DNA of 32,733 nucleotides from Solirubrobacterales bacterium. GTDB lineage: Bacteria > Actinomycetota > Thermoleophilia > Solirubrobacterales > 70-9. The notes under the pieces are model-generated. The model was not told where the DNA came from. It did no database searches and saw only the letters and a list, made by a program, of their open reading frames with translations. A program made the position numbers and the translations under genes. Where the stretch lies: contig JAGQUR010000126.1 of NCBI GenBank assembly GCA_020438395.1, positions 211-32,943 on the forward strand. The letters run 5' to 3'. Shown in pieces: positions 1 through 7,979 of the stretch; within the stretch, counting starts at the first letter, position 1; each line of letters opens with the position of its first letter.

Positions 1-583
1 CGGTGATGCCCTGGACGCCCTGGCGCAGGATGTCGTCGGCCATGCGGAAGGCGTCGAGGACGCTGGTCCTCCGCTCGACCGCCTGAAGCAGCTTTTCGTT
101 GGGGACGATGATCAGGGTGTCGACGTGGTTGCGCAGCTTCTCGATGCCTTCCATCGCCTGCTGCATACGCTTCTTGCCTTCGAATTCGAAGGGCTTGGTC
201 ACCGCACCGACGGTCAGCGCGCCAATTTCTTCCTTGGCGATCTCGGCGATGATCGGAGCGGAACCGGTTCCGGTGCCGCCGCCTTCGCCCGCGGTCACGA
301 AGACCATGTCCGCGCCCTTGAGTGCTTCCTTGATCTCGTCGCGGGTCTCGGCCGCCGCGCCGGCCCCGATCTCGGGACGACCGCCGGCACCGAGGCCGCG
401 AGTCAGTTCCTGACCGATCGAAATCTTGATGTCGGCGTCACAGGCCTGAAGTGCCTGTGCGTCGGTGTTGACCGCGATGAACTCGACGCCACGCACTCCC
501 GCGTCGACCATGCGGCTCACCGCGTTGGTCCCGCCGCCGCCGCAGCCGACGACCTTGATTACCGCCAGGTATGTGGTCTCCAT
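1..583 (-). CDS. ftsZ: Cell division protein FtsZ, N-terminal part (runs off window)
   Basis: FtsZ is the tubulin-like GTPase that polymerises at midcell and recruits the divisome. The window holds the first 194 codons, and the 3' part lies beyond base 1. The protein starts [21 protein letters not shown], so the usual N-terminal tail is very short. The tubulin signature GGGTGTGSA is at residues 101-109 and the nucleotide-binding loop GCGGGGTNA at about 13-21. The block [14 protein letters not shown], typical of FtsZ, is at about 126-139. The ATG at 583 is preceded by a purine-rich GGAT/GGAAAG stretch very close to the start. It follows ftsQ after a 340-base gap, with no ftsA between, as in actinobacteria. 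A separate promoter is proposed in that gap. Identification is very sure from the sequence. Confidence 0.97.
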   Translation of the reverse strand, partial: METTYLAVIKVVGCGGGGTNAVSRMVDAGVRGVEFIAVNTDAQALQACDADIKISIGQELTRGLGAGGRPEIGAGAAAETRDEIKEALKGADMVFVTAGEGGGTGTGSAPIIAEIAKEEIGALTVGAVTKPFEFEGKKRMQQAMEGIEKLRNHVDTLIIVPNEKLLQAVERRTSVLDAFRMADDILRQGVQGIT

Positions 584-686
584 CTTTCCGATCCAAATCT
601 TTTGCTTGAGTTGAAGCCTCCGGAACCGCCAGCCTGCATTCCCGCTTCAGGGTTGCGAAGACTTTCCGGGTCCCGGAATTTCGCTC

Positions 687-715
687 AACGTAGGGCATTA
701 TGTCGGAACTGTCAA
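687..715 (-). promoter_or_regulatory. Candidate sigma-A promoter of ftsZ
   Basis: On the minus strand a perfect -35 hexamer TTGACA (710-715) is followed after 17 bases by TACGTT (687-692), which fits the TAnnnT -10 pattern. The predicted transcription start is near 680, giving a leader of about 97 bases before the ftsZ ATG. The surrounding gap is less GC-rich than the genes, as expected for a promoter. This would let ftsZ be transcribed independently of the long dcw operon. Confidence 0.6.
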
Positions 716-746
716 CGTGCCGCACGGCATCCTGCAGGCCCGATTT

Positions 747-780
747 CTCAACCAATGCTTGAGGGTTTGAATACCTTCAA
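747..780. promoter_or_regulatory. Cluster of TTGAR half-sites upstream of the ftsZ promoter
   Basis: Two short inverted repeats lie side by side. CTCAA (747-751) pairs with TTGAG (759-763), and TTGAA (767-771) pairs with TTCAA (776-780). They sit about 32 bases upstream of the -35 box. A further TTGAG-TTGAA pair is at 606-615, inside the predicted ftsZ leader. The arrangement looks like an operator for a dimeric regulator, but no known factor can be named. The rest of the 584-923 gap shows no convincing gene. Confidence 0.3.
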
Positions 781-923
781 GCTGTGATCGAGGGTTAGGG
801 GGAGGTGGTCTGCCAGGCCCGGCCGGATGGCCCGGTTGCCCTTACGGCATGCGGAATCCTGCGGACCCTTCCCCGTCCCGGACCGGAGGCTGTCTGGCCC
901 GGCGCTGAACCCCCCGCAGCGGC

Positions 924-1790
924 CTATTCCGAGGGCGCGACGGCGCTGACCCCGGGTCGGCGGGGAACGGTCAGGTCGACATAACTGCTGGTGTCGAAGC
1001 TCGGGTCGGCGACAAGGGCGGCGGTGGCCCGCCACTTGTCGGCGGCATGCGAGGGGTCCCCGAAGAGCAGGGTCAGTCCGTCGCTCAGCACCACCTCCAC
1101 CCCCTCCGGGGTCGAACGGCTACCGGTCACGTAGGGCCGAAGCTGCGGCGGTGCCGCGCCAAGGATGAGGGCCTGATTGAGCGCCCGTCCGGTCAGTTTC
1201 TCCGCAGTGGCGGACCCGGTACCCCGGGGACCGTCGCCGTCGCCGATTCTCGGAAGCGAGTCTTCCTGTCCGTCTGCCGGTCCAAGCACGGTTCCGTCGG
1301 TGGCGACCAGGAGTGCGTCCGAACCGCTGCCGAAGATCGATCCGTTGTCCCGGATCCGGACGGTTACCGTGGCCGAGTCCGGGAAGGAGGTCTCGATGAT
1401 CGCGCTCGAGACCCTGGGGAAGCGCTCCAACTCCTGGTCGAGAATCGCCTGCTGGACATGCAGGGTCGTCATCTCCCCCATCGCGGTCCGCACCGCCTGG
1501 TCGATCTGGCGACCCTCTTCGGTACGGGAGCTCACTCCGACCACCTCGAGGTTCTTGATCCCTACGAGAGACGAATCACGCAGCCAGAACTGGTAGCCGA
1601 CGGCGAGCAGGAGCACCAGGATCAGGCCGAAGAAGGCGACAAGTCTGAAGCGGAAGCTGCGTCGTTCACGCTTTCGCGCCAGTTCGCTGGTTCGACCCAC
1701 CGGGCTGGCCCCCCGCGGGGCCTGGCCCCGGGCCGAAGGGCCCTTCCGCGCGTGAACGGCTCCCCGGCGGCTGAATGCCCGGCTGCTCAT
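924..1790 (-). CDS. ftsQ: Cell division protein FtsQ (POTRA domain)
   Basis: FtsQ is a bitopic membrane protein that links early and late divisome proteins. In the family it binds FtsL and an FtsB/DivIC partner. The 288-residue product has a basic cytoplasmic tail (1-49), one membrane segment (about 50-70) and an extracellular POTRA-like domain starting near residue 75 (IKNLEVVGV). The conserved FtsQ/DivIB core with FPDSATVTVRI follows. The cytoplasmic tail is long and rich in Arg, Gly and Pro. The ATG at 1790 overlaps the murC stop by four bases (ATGA), so translation is coupled. The position between murC and ftsZ fits the family. Confidence 0.9.
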   Translation of the reverse strand: MSSRAFSRRGAVHARKGPSARGQAPRGASPVGRTSELARKRERRSFRFRLVAFFGLILVLLLAVGYQFWLRDSSLVGIKNLEVVGVSSRTEEGRQIDQAVRTAMGEMTTLHVQQAILDQELERFPRVSSAIIETSFPDSATVTVRIRDNGSIFGSGSDALLVATDGTVLGPADGQEDSLPRIGDGDGPRGTGSATAEKLTGRALNQALILGAAPPQLRPYVTGSRSTPEGVEVVLSDGLTLLFGDPSHAADKWRATAALVADPSFDTSSYVDLTVPRRPGVSAVAPSE

Positions 1791-3094
1791 TTCGCGACCA
1801 GCCTGTCCGAGAGTCGGGTCACGTCCCCTGCACCGAGCGTGACCACAACCGCTCCGTCGGCGGCCCGGCCACGGACGATCCGCTCGGCTGAATCGAGGTC
1901 GGGGGCCCAGTAGGCCGGCCGTCCCCCGGCCCGGTCGGCGGCTGCCCGAAGCACGTCAAGCCCGCTGACTCCGGCCAGCGGCCCGACCGGTTCCTCCCGG
2001 GCGGGATAGACGTCAAGCACGACGATCTCGTCGGCCCGGGCGAGGGCGGCACCGAACTGCTGGCTGAAGATCTTGGTCCGGGAATAGAGGTGGGGCTGGA
2101 ACACGGCGATCAGCCGGTCCGGGTCGAACTCGCGGATCGCCTCAAGTGCGGCGCGCACTTCGGTCGGATGGTGGGCGTAGTCGTCATAGACCCTGGTGCC
2201 GTCGAATTCGCCCTTGAATTCCTGCCGGCGCTTGACCCCGGTAAAGCTCCGCAGGGCTTCCGCCGCGTCGGCCGCATCGAAGCCTGCTGCCGTCAGCGCC
2301 CCGATCGCCGCCCGCGCGTTGAGCCGGTTGTGCTCACCAGGAACCGAAAGACCCAGCTCGGGCGGCCCCGGTCGACCGAGGTCGAAGGGCGTGATCTGCC
2401 TTTCTTCGGAGGCCAGTCCGGCGGCCAGGTCGGGGTCACCGGCCGGCAGGGTCACCGCCCTGGCCTTGGCCGCGAAGTCATGAAACGCCCGGCGCAGTTC
2501 GGCCAGGTTTTCCCAGCGGGCGTGATGATCCATCTCGATGTTTGTGATCACGGCGATCTCGGGGTCGAGGGTGAGGAAGCTGCCGTCCGATTCATCCGCC
2601 TCGACGACCACCCATTCGCCCTCGCCCCAGCCGCTGTTGGCCGCAGCGCCGTCCTGACCGAACCCGGGCAGTTCCCCCCCGATGAAGAACGATGGCTCCT
2701 GGCCGAGTTCTCGCAGGGCGTGAGTCAGCATCCCGGTGGTCGTGGTCTTGCCGTGGGTGCCTGCCACCGCGATCTGGCGTCGGGCGGAGCAGATCTCCGC
2801 CAGAAGTTCGGAGCGGTGCCTTACCGCGAGCCCCTTTTCACGCGCGACAACCAGCTCCGCATTGTCGTCGGCGATGGCGGTTGATACGACCACCTCGGCT
2901 CCGTCGGGAACGTTCGCCGGGTCGTGACCGACCGTGACTTCGATGCCGGCCGCCCTCAGGCGCTCCATATAAGAGGAGTCCGAGCGGTCACTGCCGCTGA
3001 CCGTCGCCCCGAGCCGATGGGCAGCCCAGGCCAGGCCGGACATGCCCGCTCCGCCGACCCCGATCAGATGGATATTCCGACCTTCCCAGCTCAC
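1787..3094 (-). CDS. murC: UDP-N-acetylmuramate--L-alanine ligase MurC
   Basis: MurC adds the first residue, L-alanine, to UDP-MurNAc in the cytoplasm, using ATP. The 435-residue protein begins with the UDP-binding Rossmann motif HLIGVGGAGMSGLA (9-22). The Mur ligase P-loop AGTHGKTTTT is at 111-120. The acidic EADESDGSF motif and NIEMDHH lie in the central domain, and YDDYAHHPTE near residue 305 marks the C-terminal domain. Together HGKTTTT and AHHPTE separate MurC from MurD, MurE and MurF. The start is GTG at 3094, overlapping the murG stop by four bases (GTGA). The stop overlaps ftsQ. The length is slightly short for the family but no motif is missing. murB, often next to murC, is absent here. 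Confidence 0.96.
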   Translation of the reverse strand: MSWEGRNIHLIGVGGAGMSGLAWAAHRLGATVSGSDRSDSSYMERLRAAGIEVTVGHDPANVPDGAEVVVSTAIADDNAELVVAREKGLAVRHRSELLAEICSARRQIAVAGTHGKTTTTGMLTHALRELGQEPSFFIGGELPGFGQDGAAANSGWGEGEWVVVEADESDGSFLTLDPEIAVITNIEMDHHARWENLAELRRAFHDFAAKARAVTLPAGDPDLAAGLASEERQITPFDLGRPGPPELGLSVPGEHNRLNARAAIGALTAAGFDAADAAEALRSFTGVKRRQEFKGEFDGTRVYDDYAHHPTEVRAALEAIREFDPDRLIAVFQPHLYSRTKIFSQQFGAALARADEIVVLDVYPAREEPVGPLAGVSGLDVLRAAADRAGGRPAYWAPDLDSAERIVRGRAADGAVVVTLGAGDVTRLSDRLVAK

Positions 3095-4179
3095 GGGCCT
3101 TCCCCGATCAGGCCCATGACCTCTTCGGCGACCTCGGCCGCCGCGTTCGGTCTGGCCAGAGACTTCGACGCCCGGGACATTCCGGCCAGACGGTCAGGAT
3201 CCCCGAGGATCGATCCCACTTCAGAGAGCAGTCGGTCGGCGTCGAGATCGGCGTCGGACACGACGACCGCGGCCCCGGCCTCGACCATCCAGTCGGCGTT
3301 CGCGGTCTGGTGGTCGCCGGTCGCGTAGGGATAGGGAACCAGCACCGCGGCCCGGCCGAGCGCCGCCAGTTCGAAGACCGACGCCCCGGATCGGGCCAGG
3401 GCCAGATCGCTTGCGACGATGCCATCCCCCATGTCCGGTTCGTATTCGAGCAGCGTGTAGCGGTCTCCGTGAGGCGCCTCCTCGAGCCGGCCCTGAATCT
3501 CGGCATGGTCCCTCGAGCCGGAGACGTGGATCACGTCGAAGTCGCGACCGGGTCGCTCGGCCAGGGCTTCGATCGCCGCGAAGTTGATCGACCGGGCCCC
3601 CTGGCTGCCGCCCATGACCAGCAGGCAGCGGGCATCCCCGGCGATCCCGAAACGTTCGCGGGCCCGTTCGCGGTCGGCCGTCAGCACCGCGCGACCGACC
3701 GGACGGCCGGTGATCCGCACGTTCGGTCCCTCCAGGCCTTCGATGGGGAAGGCGAGACAGACCCGATTCGCCCGTTTGGCCAGCAGACGGTTGGCGAGGC
3801 CGAGGTGGCGGTCCGCCTCGGTCAGTACCAGTGGCAGTTTGAGGCGGCGGGCAGCCACTCCGGCCGGACCGGCAACAAACCCTCCCCCGCCGATCACAGC
3901 ATCGGCTCCACGCCCGCGGATCAGCTTCCCGGCCCGGGGTATCGCGGCAGCGGCCTGGGCTGCGGCGCGGGCGGCCTTGACGGGGTTCTTGCGATCGATG
4001 CCGGAGAGATCGAGCAGGTCGACCTCGTATCCGGCCCCGGGGACGAGCTCCGCCTCGAGCCTGCCACGTGCGCCGAGGAAGGACACGGTCACTCCTCTAT
4101 CTCGAAGCTCGTCGGCTACGGCCAGGGCCGGAACCACGTGCCCCGCCGTACCGCCGGCCGCTATCACGACGTTCGGCAC
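3091..4179 (-). CDS. murG: Undecaprenyl-PP-MurNAc-pentapeptide GlcNAc transferase MurG
   Basis: MurG transfers GlcNAc onto lipid I to make lipid II at the inner face of the membrane. It is a GT-B fold enzyme. The N-terminal glycine loop AAGGTAGHVVPALAVA, the middle GGSQGARSIN block and the UDP-binding motif near SGASVFELAALGRAAVLVPYP are all present. I chose the GTG at 4179 (362 residues) because AAGGA lies six bases upstream. An upstream GTG at 4215 has no good ribosome binding site. Either way the gene starts inside the 3' end of ftsW, overlapping it by 83 bases in another frame, because the glycine loop is itself encoded within that overlap. The stop overlaps murC by four bases. Confidence 0.94.
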   Translation of the reverse strand: MPNVVIAAGGTAGHVVPALAVADELRDRGVTVSFLGARGRLEAELVPGAGYEVDLLDLSGIDRKNPVKAARAAAQAAAAIPRAGKLIRGRGADAVIGGGGFVAGPAGVAARRLKLPLVLTEADRHLGLANRLLAKRANRVCLAFPIEGLEGPNVRITGRPVGRAVLTADRERARERFGIAGDARCLLVMGGSQGARSINFAAIEALAERPGRDFDVIHVSGSRDHAEIQGRLEEAPHGDRYTLLEYEPDMGDGIVASDLALARSGASVFELAALGRAAVLVPYPYATGDHQTANADWMVEAGAAVVVSDADLDADRLLSEVGSILGDPDRLAGMSRASKSLARPNAAAEVAEEVMGLIGEGP

Positions 4180-5467
4180 CGGTTGTCCTTTTCGCTTGTC
4201 TTCTGTGGCCTTCACCTTCGATCAGGCGCAGTCTCGCATTCCCTCCCGGACCTCTCCCGGGAACCGGTTTGCTCAGGGTCGCGGCCTTCCCGCCACGACC
4301 GACGTTGAGGATCAGACCGATCGAGATCAGGCTGACGATCAGGCTGTTGTTTCCGTATGAAACCAGCGGCAGCGGCACACCGGTGAGGGGAGCCATGCCC
4401 ATCACCGCGTAAAGGTTGATGAAGGCCTGGATCAGAATCAGGCCGGTCAGCCCGCCGGCCAGGATGCGCCCGTAGTCGTCCTTCGCCTTGCGGGCGATCT
4501 GGAAACCGGCGTATCCGAGCAGGCCGTAGACCAGGATCAGGGCGATCATCCCGAGGAAGCCAAATTCCTCGCCGATGACGGCGGAGATCATGTCCGTGTG
4601 GGCCTCCGGTAGATAGAAGGCCTTCTGGACGCCGTTGCCGATTCCTACGCCGTCGAATCCGCCGGAACCGATGGCGATCTTGGCCTGGATGATCTGGAAT
4701 CCGTTGCCGGTGACATCGCCGTCGGGATTGAGGAAGGTGAGCAGCCGGTCACGGCGATAGGGCGCGGCGAGGGCAAAGACGAATGCGACCATCCCGGCCC
4801 CGCCGGCCAGCAGGCCGAGGTCCCGCGGCCTGGCCCCCGCGGCGAAGAGCGTGACGAAGACCGCAAAGACCGCGACCATCGCGGAGCCCATGTCGGGCTG
4901 GGCCAGGACCAGAAGGAGAGCGGCGCCGGTCATGCCCAGGTAGGGGCCCATGTCGCGGATCGAATGGAGACGGTCAGGCCGGTCGGCCAGCAGGTTGGCT
5001 CCGTAGAGAACGAGTCCGAGCTTGACGAATTCGGCCGGCTGGATCTGGACCGGCCCGAAGATGAACCAGCCCCTCGTGCCGTTGATCGCCGCCCCCATGA
5101 AGAGCACCAGCACCAGGGCGATCAGGGTCCCGATCATGAATTTTGGCGTCATCTCACGGAAGCGGCTGAGGCTGCCCCGCATCACGAACCACATGCAGAG
5201 CAGACCGATCGCCACCGCGATCAGGGTCTTCTTCAGATAGAAGGTGCTGCCGGCCAGGCTTCCGTCACTGAGGATCTGGCTGGTCGAGCTGGCAGAGAAC
5301 ACCATGACTACCCCGAAGGCCAGCAGGATCATGGTCGCGGTCAGCAGCAGGCTGTATTCGGTCGAGAAACCGCTCCCTTTGACCTTGGCCGGCCTCAGGG
5401 CGCTGCCACCCCTGGACCCGGACCCCTTCCCGCGGACCGGCTTCTTTTTCCGCCGCCGGTCAGCCAT
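4097..5467 (-). CDS. ftsW: SEDS-family lipid II glycosyltransferase FtsW
   Basis: FtsW is the polytopic SEDS glycan polymerase of the divisome, paired with the class B PBP FtsI. The product is 456 residues. A lysine/arginine-rich cytoplasmic tail (1-30) leads into about ten membrane helices. Family hallmarks include FGPVQIQPAEFVKLG, GNGFQIIQAKIAIGSGG, LPEAHTDMISAVIGEEFGFLG and PLPLVSYGNNSLIVSL. The ATG at 5467 (MADRRRKKK) overlaps the murD stop by eight bases, and further upstream codons would be shadow sequence inside murD. The last 50 or so residues are basic and disordered, with GGARGSGPGRSRRASR at the end. They overlap the murG start, so this tail may be a by-product of a missing earlier stop codon. 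Confidence 0.95.
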   Translation of the reverse strand: MADRRRKKKPVRGKGSGSRGGSALRPAKVKGSGFSTEYSLLLTATMILLAFGVVMVFSASSTSQILSDGSLAGSTFYLKKTLIAVAIGLLCMWFVMRGSLSRFREMTPKFMIGTLIALVLVLFMGAAINGTRGWFIFGPVQIQPAEFVKLGLVLYGANLLADRPDRLHSIRDMGPYLGMTGAALLLVLAQPDMGSAMVAVFAVFVTLFAAGARPRDLGLLAGGAGMVAFVFALAAPYRRDRLLTFLNPDGDVTGNGFQIIQAKIAIGSGGFDGVGIGNGVQKAFYLPEAHTDMISAVIGEEFGFLGMIALILVYGLLGYAGFQIARKAKDDYGRILAGGLTGLILIQAFINLYAVMGMAPLTGVPLPLVSYGNNSLIVSLISIGLILNVGRGGKAATLSKPVPGRGPGGNARLRLIEGEGHRRQAKRTTGAERRDSGRRYGGARGSGPGRSRRASR

Positions 5468-6827
5468 CGAGTTCCCTGACCAGGCGCCGGAAGGTGTCCC
5501 CCCGGTCTTCGAAATTCCTGAACTGGTCGAAGCTGGCGCAGGCCGGGGAGAGCAGAACCGCCTCACCCGGATTCGCCGCACCGGCGGATTCGCTCACCGC
5601 CGCCTCGAGATCCTCGCAATAGCGGACGATCTCGAGGCCGGCCGGCTCAAGGGCCTTGCCGATCTCGTCGGCGGTCTCACCGATCAGGTAGATCCCCCGG
5701 CAGTGTTCGGCCACCGGGCCGGTCAGCTCGTCGAACGGCTCACCCTTTGTGCTGCCGCCCAGGATCAGGTGCAGCTGCCGGTCGGAGGACTCGAGCGCGG
5801 CAACCGTCGCGTCCACGTTGGTCGCCTTCGAGTCGTTGATGAAGACGACGCCCTCGATTTCTGCCACCGGCTCGTACCGGTGGGGAACTGGCGGAAAGCT
5901 CTTCAGCCCGGCCGCGACCACGTCGGGATCGAGGCCGAGGGCGATCGCCGAAGCGGCCCCGGCCATCGCGTTGGCGACGTTGTGACGGCCGATGATCCGC
6001 ATTTCCGAGATTCCGATCAGCGGCCGGCCGTCGATCATGATCGTCTCGTCTTCCAGGGTCAGATCGGCCTTGCCGGCACCCTCGACGCTGAAGCGGATCG
6101 TGGCGCCTTTGGCCCGGACTCCGGCGACGGCTGGGTCGTCCGCGTTGAGAACCGCGACGTCACCCTCGATCTGGTTGGCGAAGATCCGCAGCTTCGCCTC
6201 CCGGTAGGACTCGATGTTGCCGTGGCGGTCCAGATGATCGGGACCAAGGTTCAGAAAGACCGCGACTTCCGGGGAGAACCGGGTCGAATCCTCGAGCTGG
6301 AAGCTCGAGCACTCACAGACCACCGTTCCGACCTCGACCCCGGCGACTGCCTCCATCGCTACCTCGCAAACCGGGTGGCCGACGTTGCCGGCAGCGGAGA
6401 CCGGTTTGCCCGCGGCCCGGAAGAGATGGGCGGTCAGTTCGGTCGTTGTGGTCTTGCCGTTGGTGCCCGTGATCGCGACCACCGGCGCCTCGAACATGCG
6501 CCAGCCGAGTTCGAGTTCGCCGATAACTTCGACTCCGCGCCGGAGCGCTTCGGCGATCACCTCGGCCGATTCGGGAACCCCCGGACTCTTGATCACGGTG
6601 GCAACGCCTTCGAGACGGTCGGTGCCGGCGACCGAGGTCTCGAAGTCAATCCCCGACTGCCGCAGAAGTTCCAGTCCTTCAGGCTCGCCCGAATCCACGC
6701 CGAAAACCGCTTCACCACGCGCTTTCAGTGCCCTGGCCGCGGCGATTCCGGAGCGTGCCAGCCCGACCACGAGGAAAGGCCCTTCGGGGAGCGGCGGGCG
6801 GGCCTTCGATGAGCGGACATACTCCAC
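5460..6827 (-). CDS. murD: UDP-N-acetylmuramoyl-L-alanine--D-glutamate ligase MurD
   Basis: MurD adds D-glutamate to UDP-MurNAc-L-Ala in the cytoplasm. The 455-residue protein has the N-terminal FLVVGLARSGIAAA motif (about 18-31), the P-loop AITGTNGKTTTT, LNLGPDHLDRHG, the carbamyl-lysine block YREAKLRIF, and INDSKATNVDATVAAL of the C-terminal domain. The SKATN motif is specific to MurD. The start is GTG at 6827 with a GGGGAAG ribosome binding site eight bases upstream. A 177-base gap separates it from mraY, so it is less tightly coupled upstream than most genes here. The stop overlaps ftsW by eight bases. Confidence 0.96.
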   Translation of the reverse strand: MEYVRSSKARPPLPEGPFLVVGLARSGIAAARALKARGEAVFGVDSGEPEGLELLRQSGIDFETSVAGTDRLEGVATVIKSPGVPESAEVIAEALRRGVEVIGELELGWRMFEAPVVAITGTNGKTTTTELTAHLFRAAGKPVSAAGNVGHPVCEVAMEAVAGVEVGTVVCECSSFQLEDSTRFSPEVAVFLNLGPDHLDRHGNIESYREAKLRIFANQIEGDVAVLNADDPAVAGVRAKGATIRFSVEGAGKADLTLEDETIMIDGRPLIGISEMRIIGRHNVANAMAGAASAIALGLDPDVVAAGLKSFPPVPHRYEPVAEIEGVVFINDSKATNVDATVAALESSDRQLHLILGGSTKGEPFDELTGPVAEHCRGIYLIGETADEIGKALEPAGLEIVRYCEDLEAAVSESAGAANPGEAVLLSPACASFDQFRNFEDRGDTFRRLVRELDG

Positions 6828-6874
6828 TCAAGAGTCTTCCCCACCCAAAGCCAATTCCCTGCCGTGGAGCGGCA

Positions 6875-6903
6875 ATCTTCTGACTCCCTTCGAGCCGCGT
6901 CAA
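6875..6903 (-). promoter_or_regulatory. Weak candidate promoter in the mraY-murD gap
   Basis: In the 177-base gap (6828-7004) the minus strand has TTGACG (6898-6903) and, 17 bases on, GAAGAT (6875-6880). The -35 is good but the -10 is poor. It may provide an internal promoter for murD and downstream genes. No hairpin with a T-tract was seen in the gap. Confidence 0.25.
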
Positions 6904-7004
6904 CCCCGTTCGGTGAAACGCATTCAGTGCCATCAAGGGAACAAATGAGTTACACCCACCGTGAGCGGGTCGCACCCAGGAGGGCCCCGGCTGCGTTGCC
7001 CGGG

Positions 7005-7979
7005 CTAGCGGCCGATTGAATGCTGGTAGATGGCGAAGCCGATCCCGGAGCAGACCGCGGCGATGATCCAGAAGCGGAGCATGATCTTGGTCTCGGACCA
7101 GGCCATCATTTCGAAGTGGTGATGGAGCGGAGCCATCATCAGGACCCGGCGCCCGAAGGTCTTGAACGAGAAGACCTGGACCAGGACCGAGAGCGCCTCG
7201 ATCACGAAGATTCCGCCGATCACGATCAGCAGCACCTCGGTCTGGGTCATCACCGCGAGCGCACCAATGGCCCCTCCCAACCCGAGCGACCCGGTGTCCC
7301 CCATGAAGATCGTTGCCGGGAAGGCGTTGAACCAGAGGAAGCCGATGCAGCCACCGACCAGACAGACCGCGAACAGCGCGAGGTCATGCTGGCCGACGGT
7401 CACGTAGGAGATCGCCGTGTAGGTCAGCAGGACGATCGCACTTGAACCGGCGGCCAGTCCGTCGAGACCGTCGGTCAGATTGACGCCGTTGGTCGCGCCG
7501 GCCAGTACGAGGAAGACAAGGATGAAATAGGCGACCGGCCCTATGTCCCAGGTCAGGTCGGCGATCCGGAAGTGGATGACCGGTTCGAGACCGACTTCAT
7601 GCCGGGCGACCCACCAGAGGATCAGGGCGAGGAAGACCTGGCCGAGCAGCTTGTATCGGCCGGGCAATCCCAGTGAACGCCGCTTGATGATCTTGATGTA
7701 GTCGTCGGCGAACCCGAGCGCGGCGCAGCCGAGCGCCACCCCGAAGACGGTCATCGATGCCGCGTCCCGCTCGGAAAGCACCAGAAACGGAACGATGATC
7801 GCGGTGAAGATGATCAGCCCGCCCATGGTCGGGGTGCCGGCCTTGGTCTGATGACCGGCCGGTCCTTCCTCCCGGATGTGCTGTCCGAACTCGCGACCGC
7901 GAAGGAACTCGATGAACCGGGGTGCCAGAAAGAGGCAGATCAGCATCGAGGCCATCGCCCCGATAACGATTTCACCCAT
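7005..7979 (-). CDS. mraY: Phospho-N-acetylmuramoyl-pentapeptide-transferase MraY
   Basis: MraY moves phospho-MurNAc-pentapeptide from UDP to undecaprenyl phosphate, forming lipid I. It is a polytopic membrane enzyme, and this copy has 324 residues, close to other Gram-positive-type MraY. Diagnostic blocks are GFADDYIKIIKRRSLGLPGRYK (aspartate pair), NGVNLTDGLDGLAAG, FNAFPATIFMGDTGSLGLGG and the histidine-rich MMAPLHHHFE loop. The ATG at 7979 overlaps the murF stop by eight bases. The gene lies in its canonical dcw position. Confidence 0.97.
   Translation of the reverse strand: MGEIVIGAMASMLICLFLAPRFIEFLRGREFGQHIREEGPAGHQTKAGTPTMGGLIIFTAIIVPFLVLSERDAASMTVFGVALGCAALGFADDYIKIIKRRSLGLPGRYKLLGQVFLALILWWVARHEVGLEPVIHFRIADLTWDIGPVAYFILVFLVLAGATNGVNLTDGLDGLAAGSSAIVLLTYTAISYVTVGQHDLALFAVCLVGGCIGFLWFNAFPATIFMGDTGSLGLGGAIGALAVMTQTEVLLIVIGGIFVIEALSVLVQVFSFKTFGRRVLMMAPLHHHFEMMAWSETKIMLRFWIIAAVCSGIGFAIYQHSIGR

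Noticed and set aside
438..1035. Minus-strand small frames in the ftsQ-ftsZ gap
   Set aside because: They overlap ftsZ or ftsQ in another frame, have no ribosome binding site or domain, and cross the candidate ftsZ promoter.
5244..6812. Long plus-strand frame of 522 residues opposite murD and ftsW
   Set aside because: It is antisense to two certain genes, rich in Arg/Gly/Asp typical of high-GC shadow frames, and has no recognisable domain.
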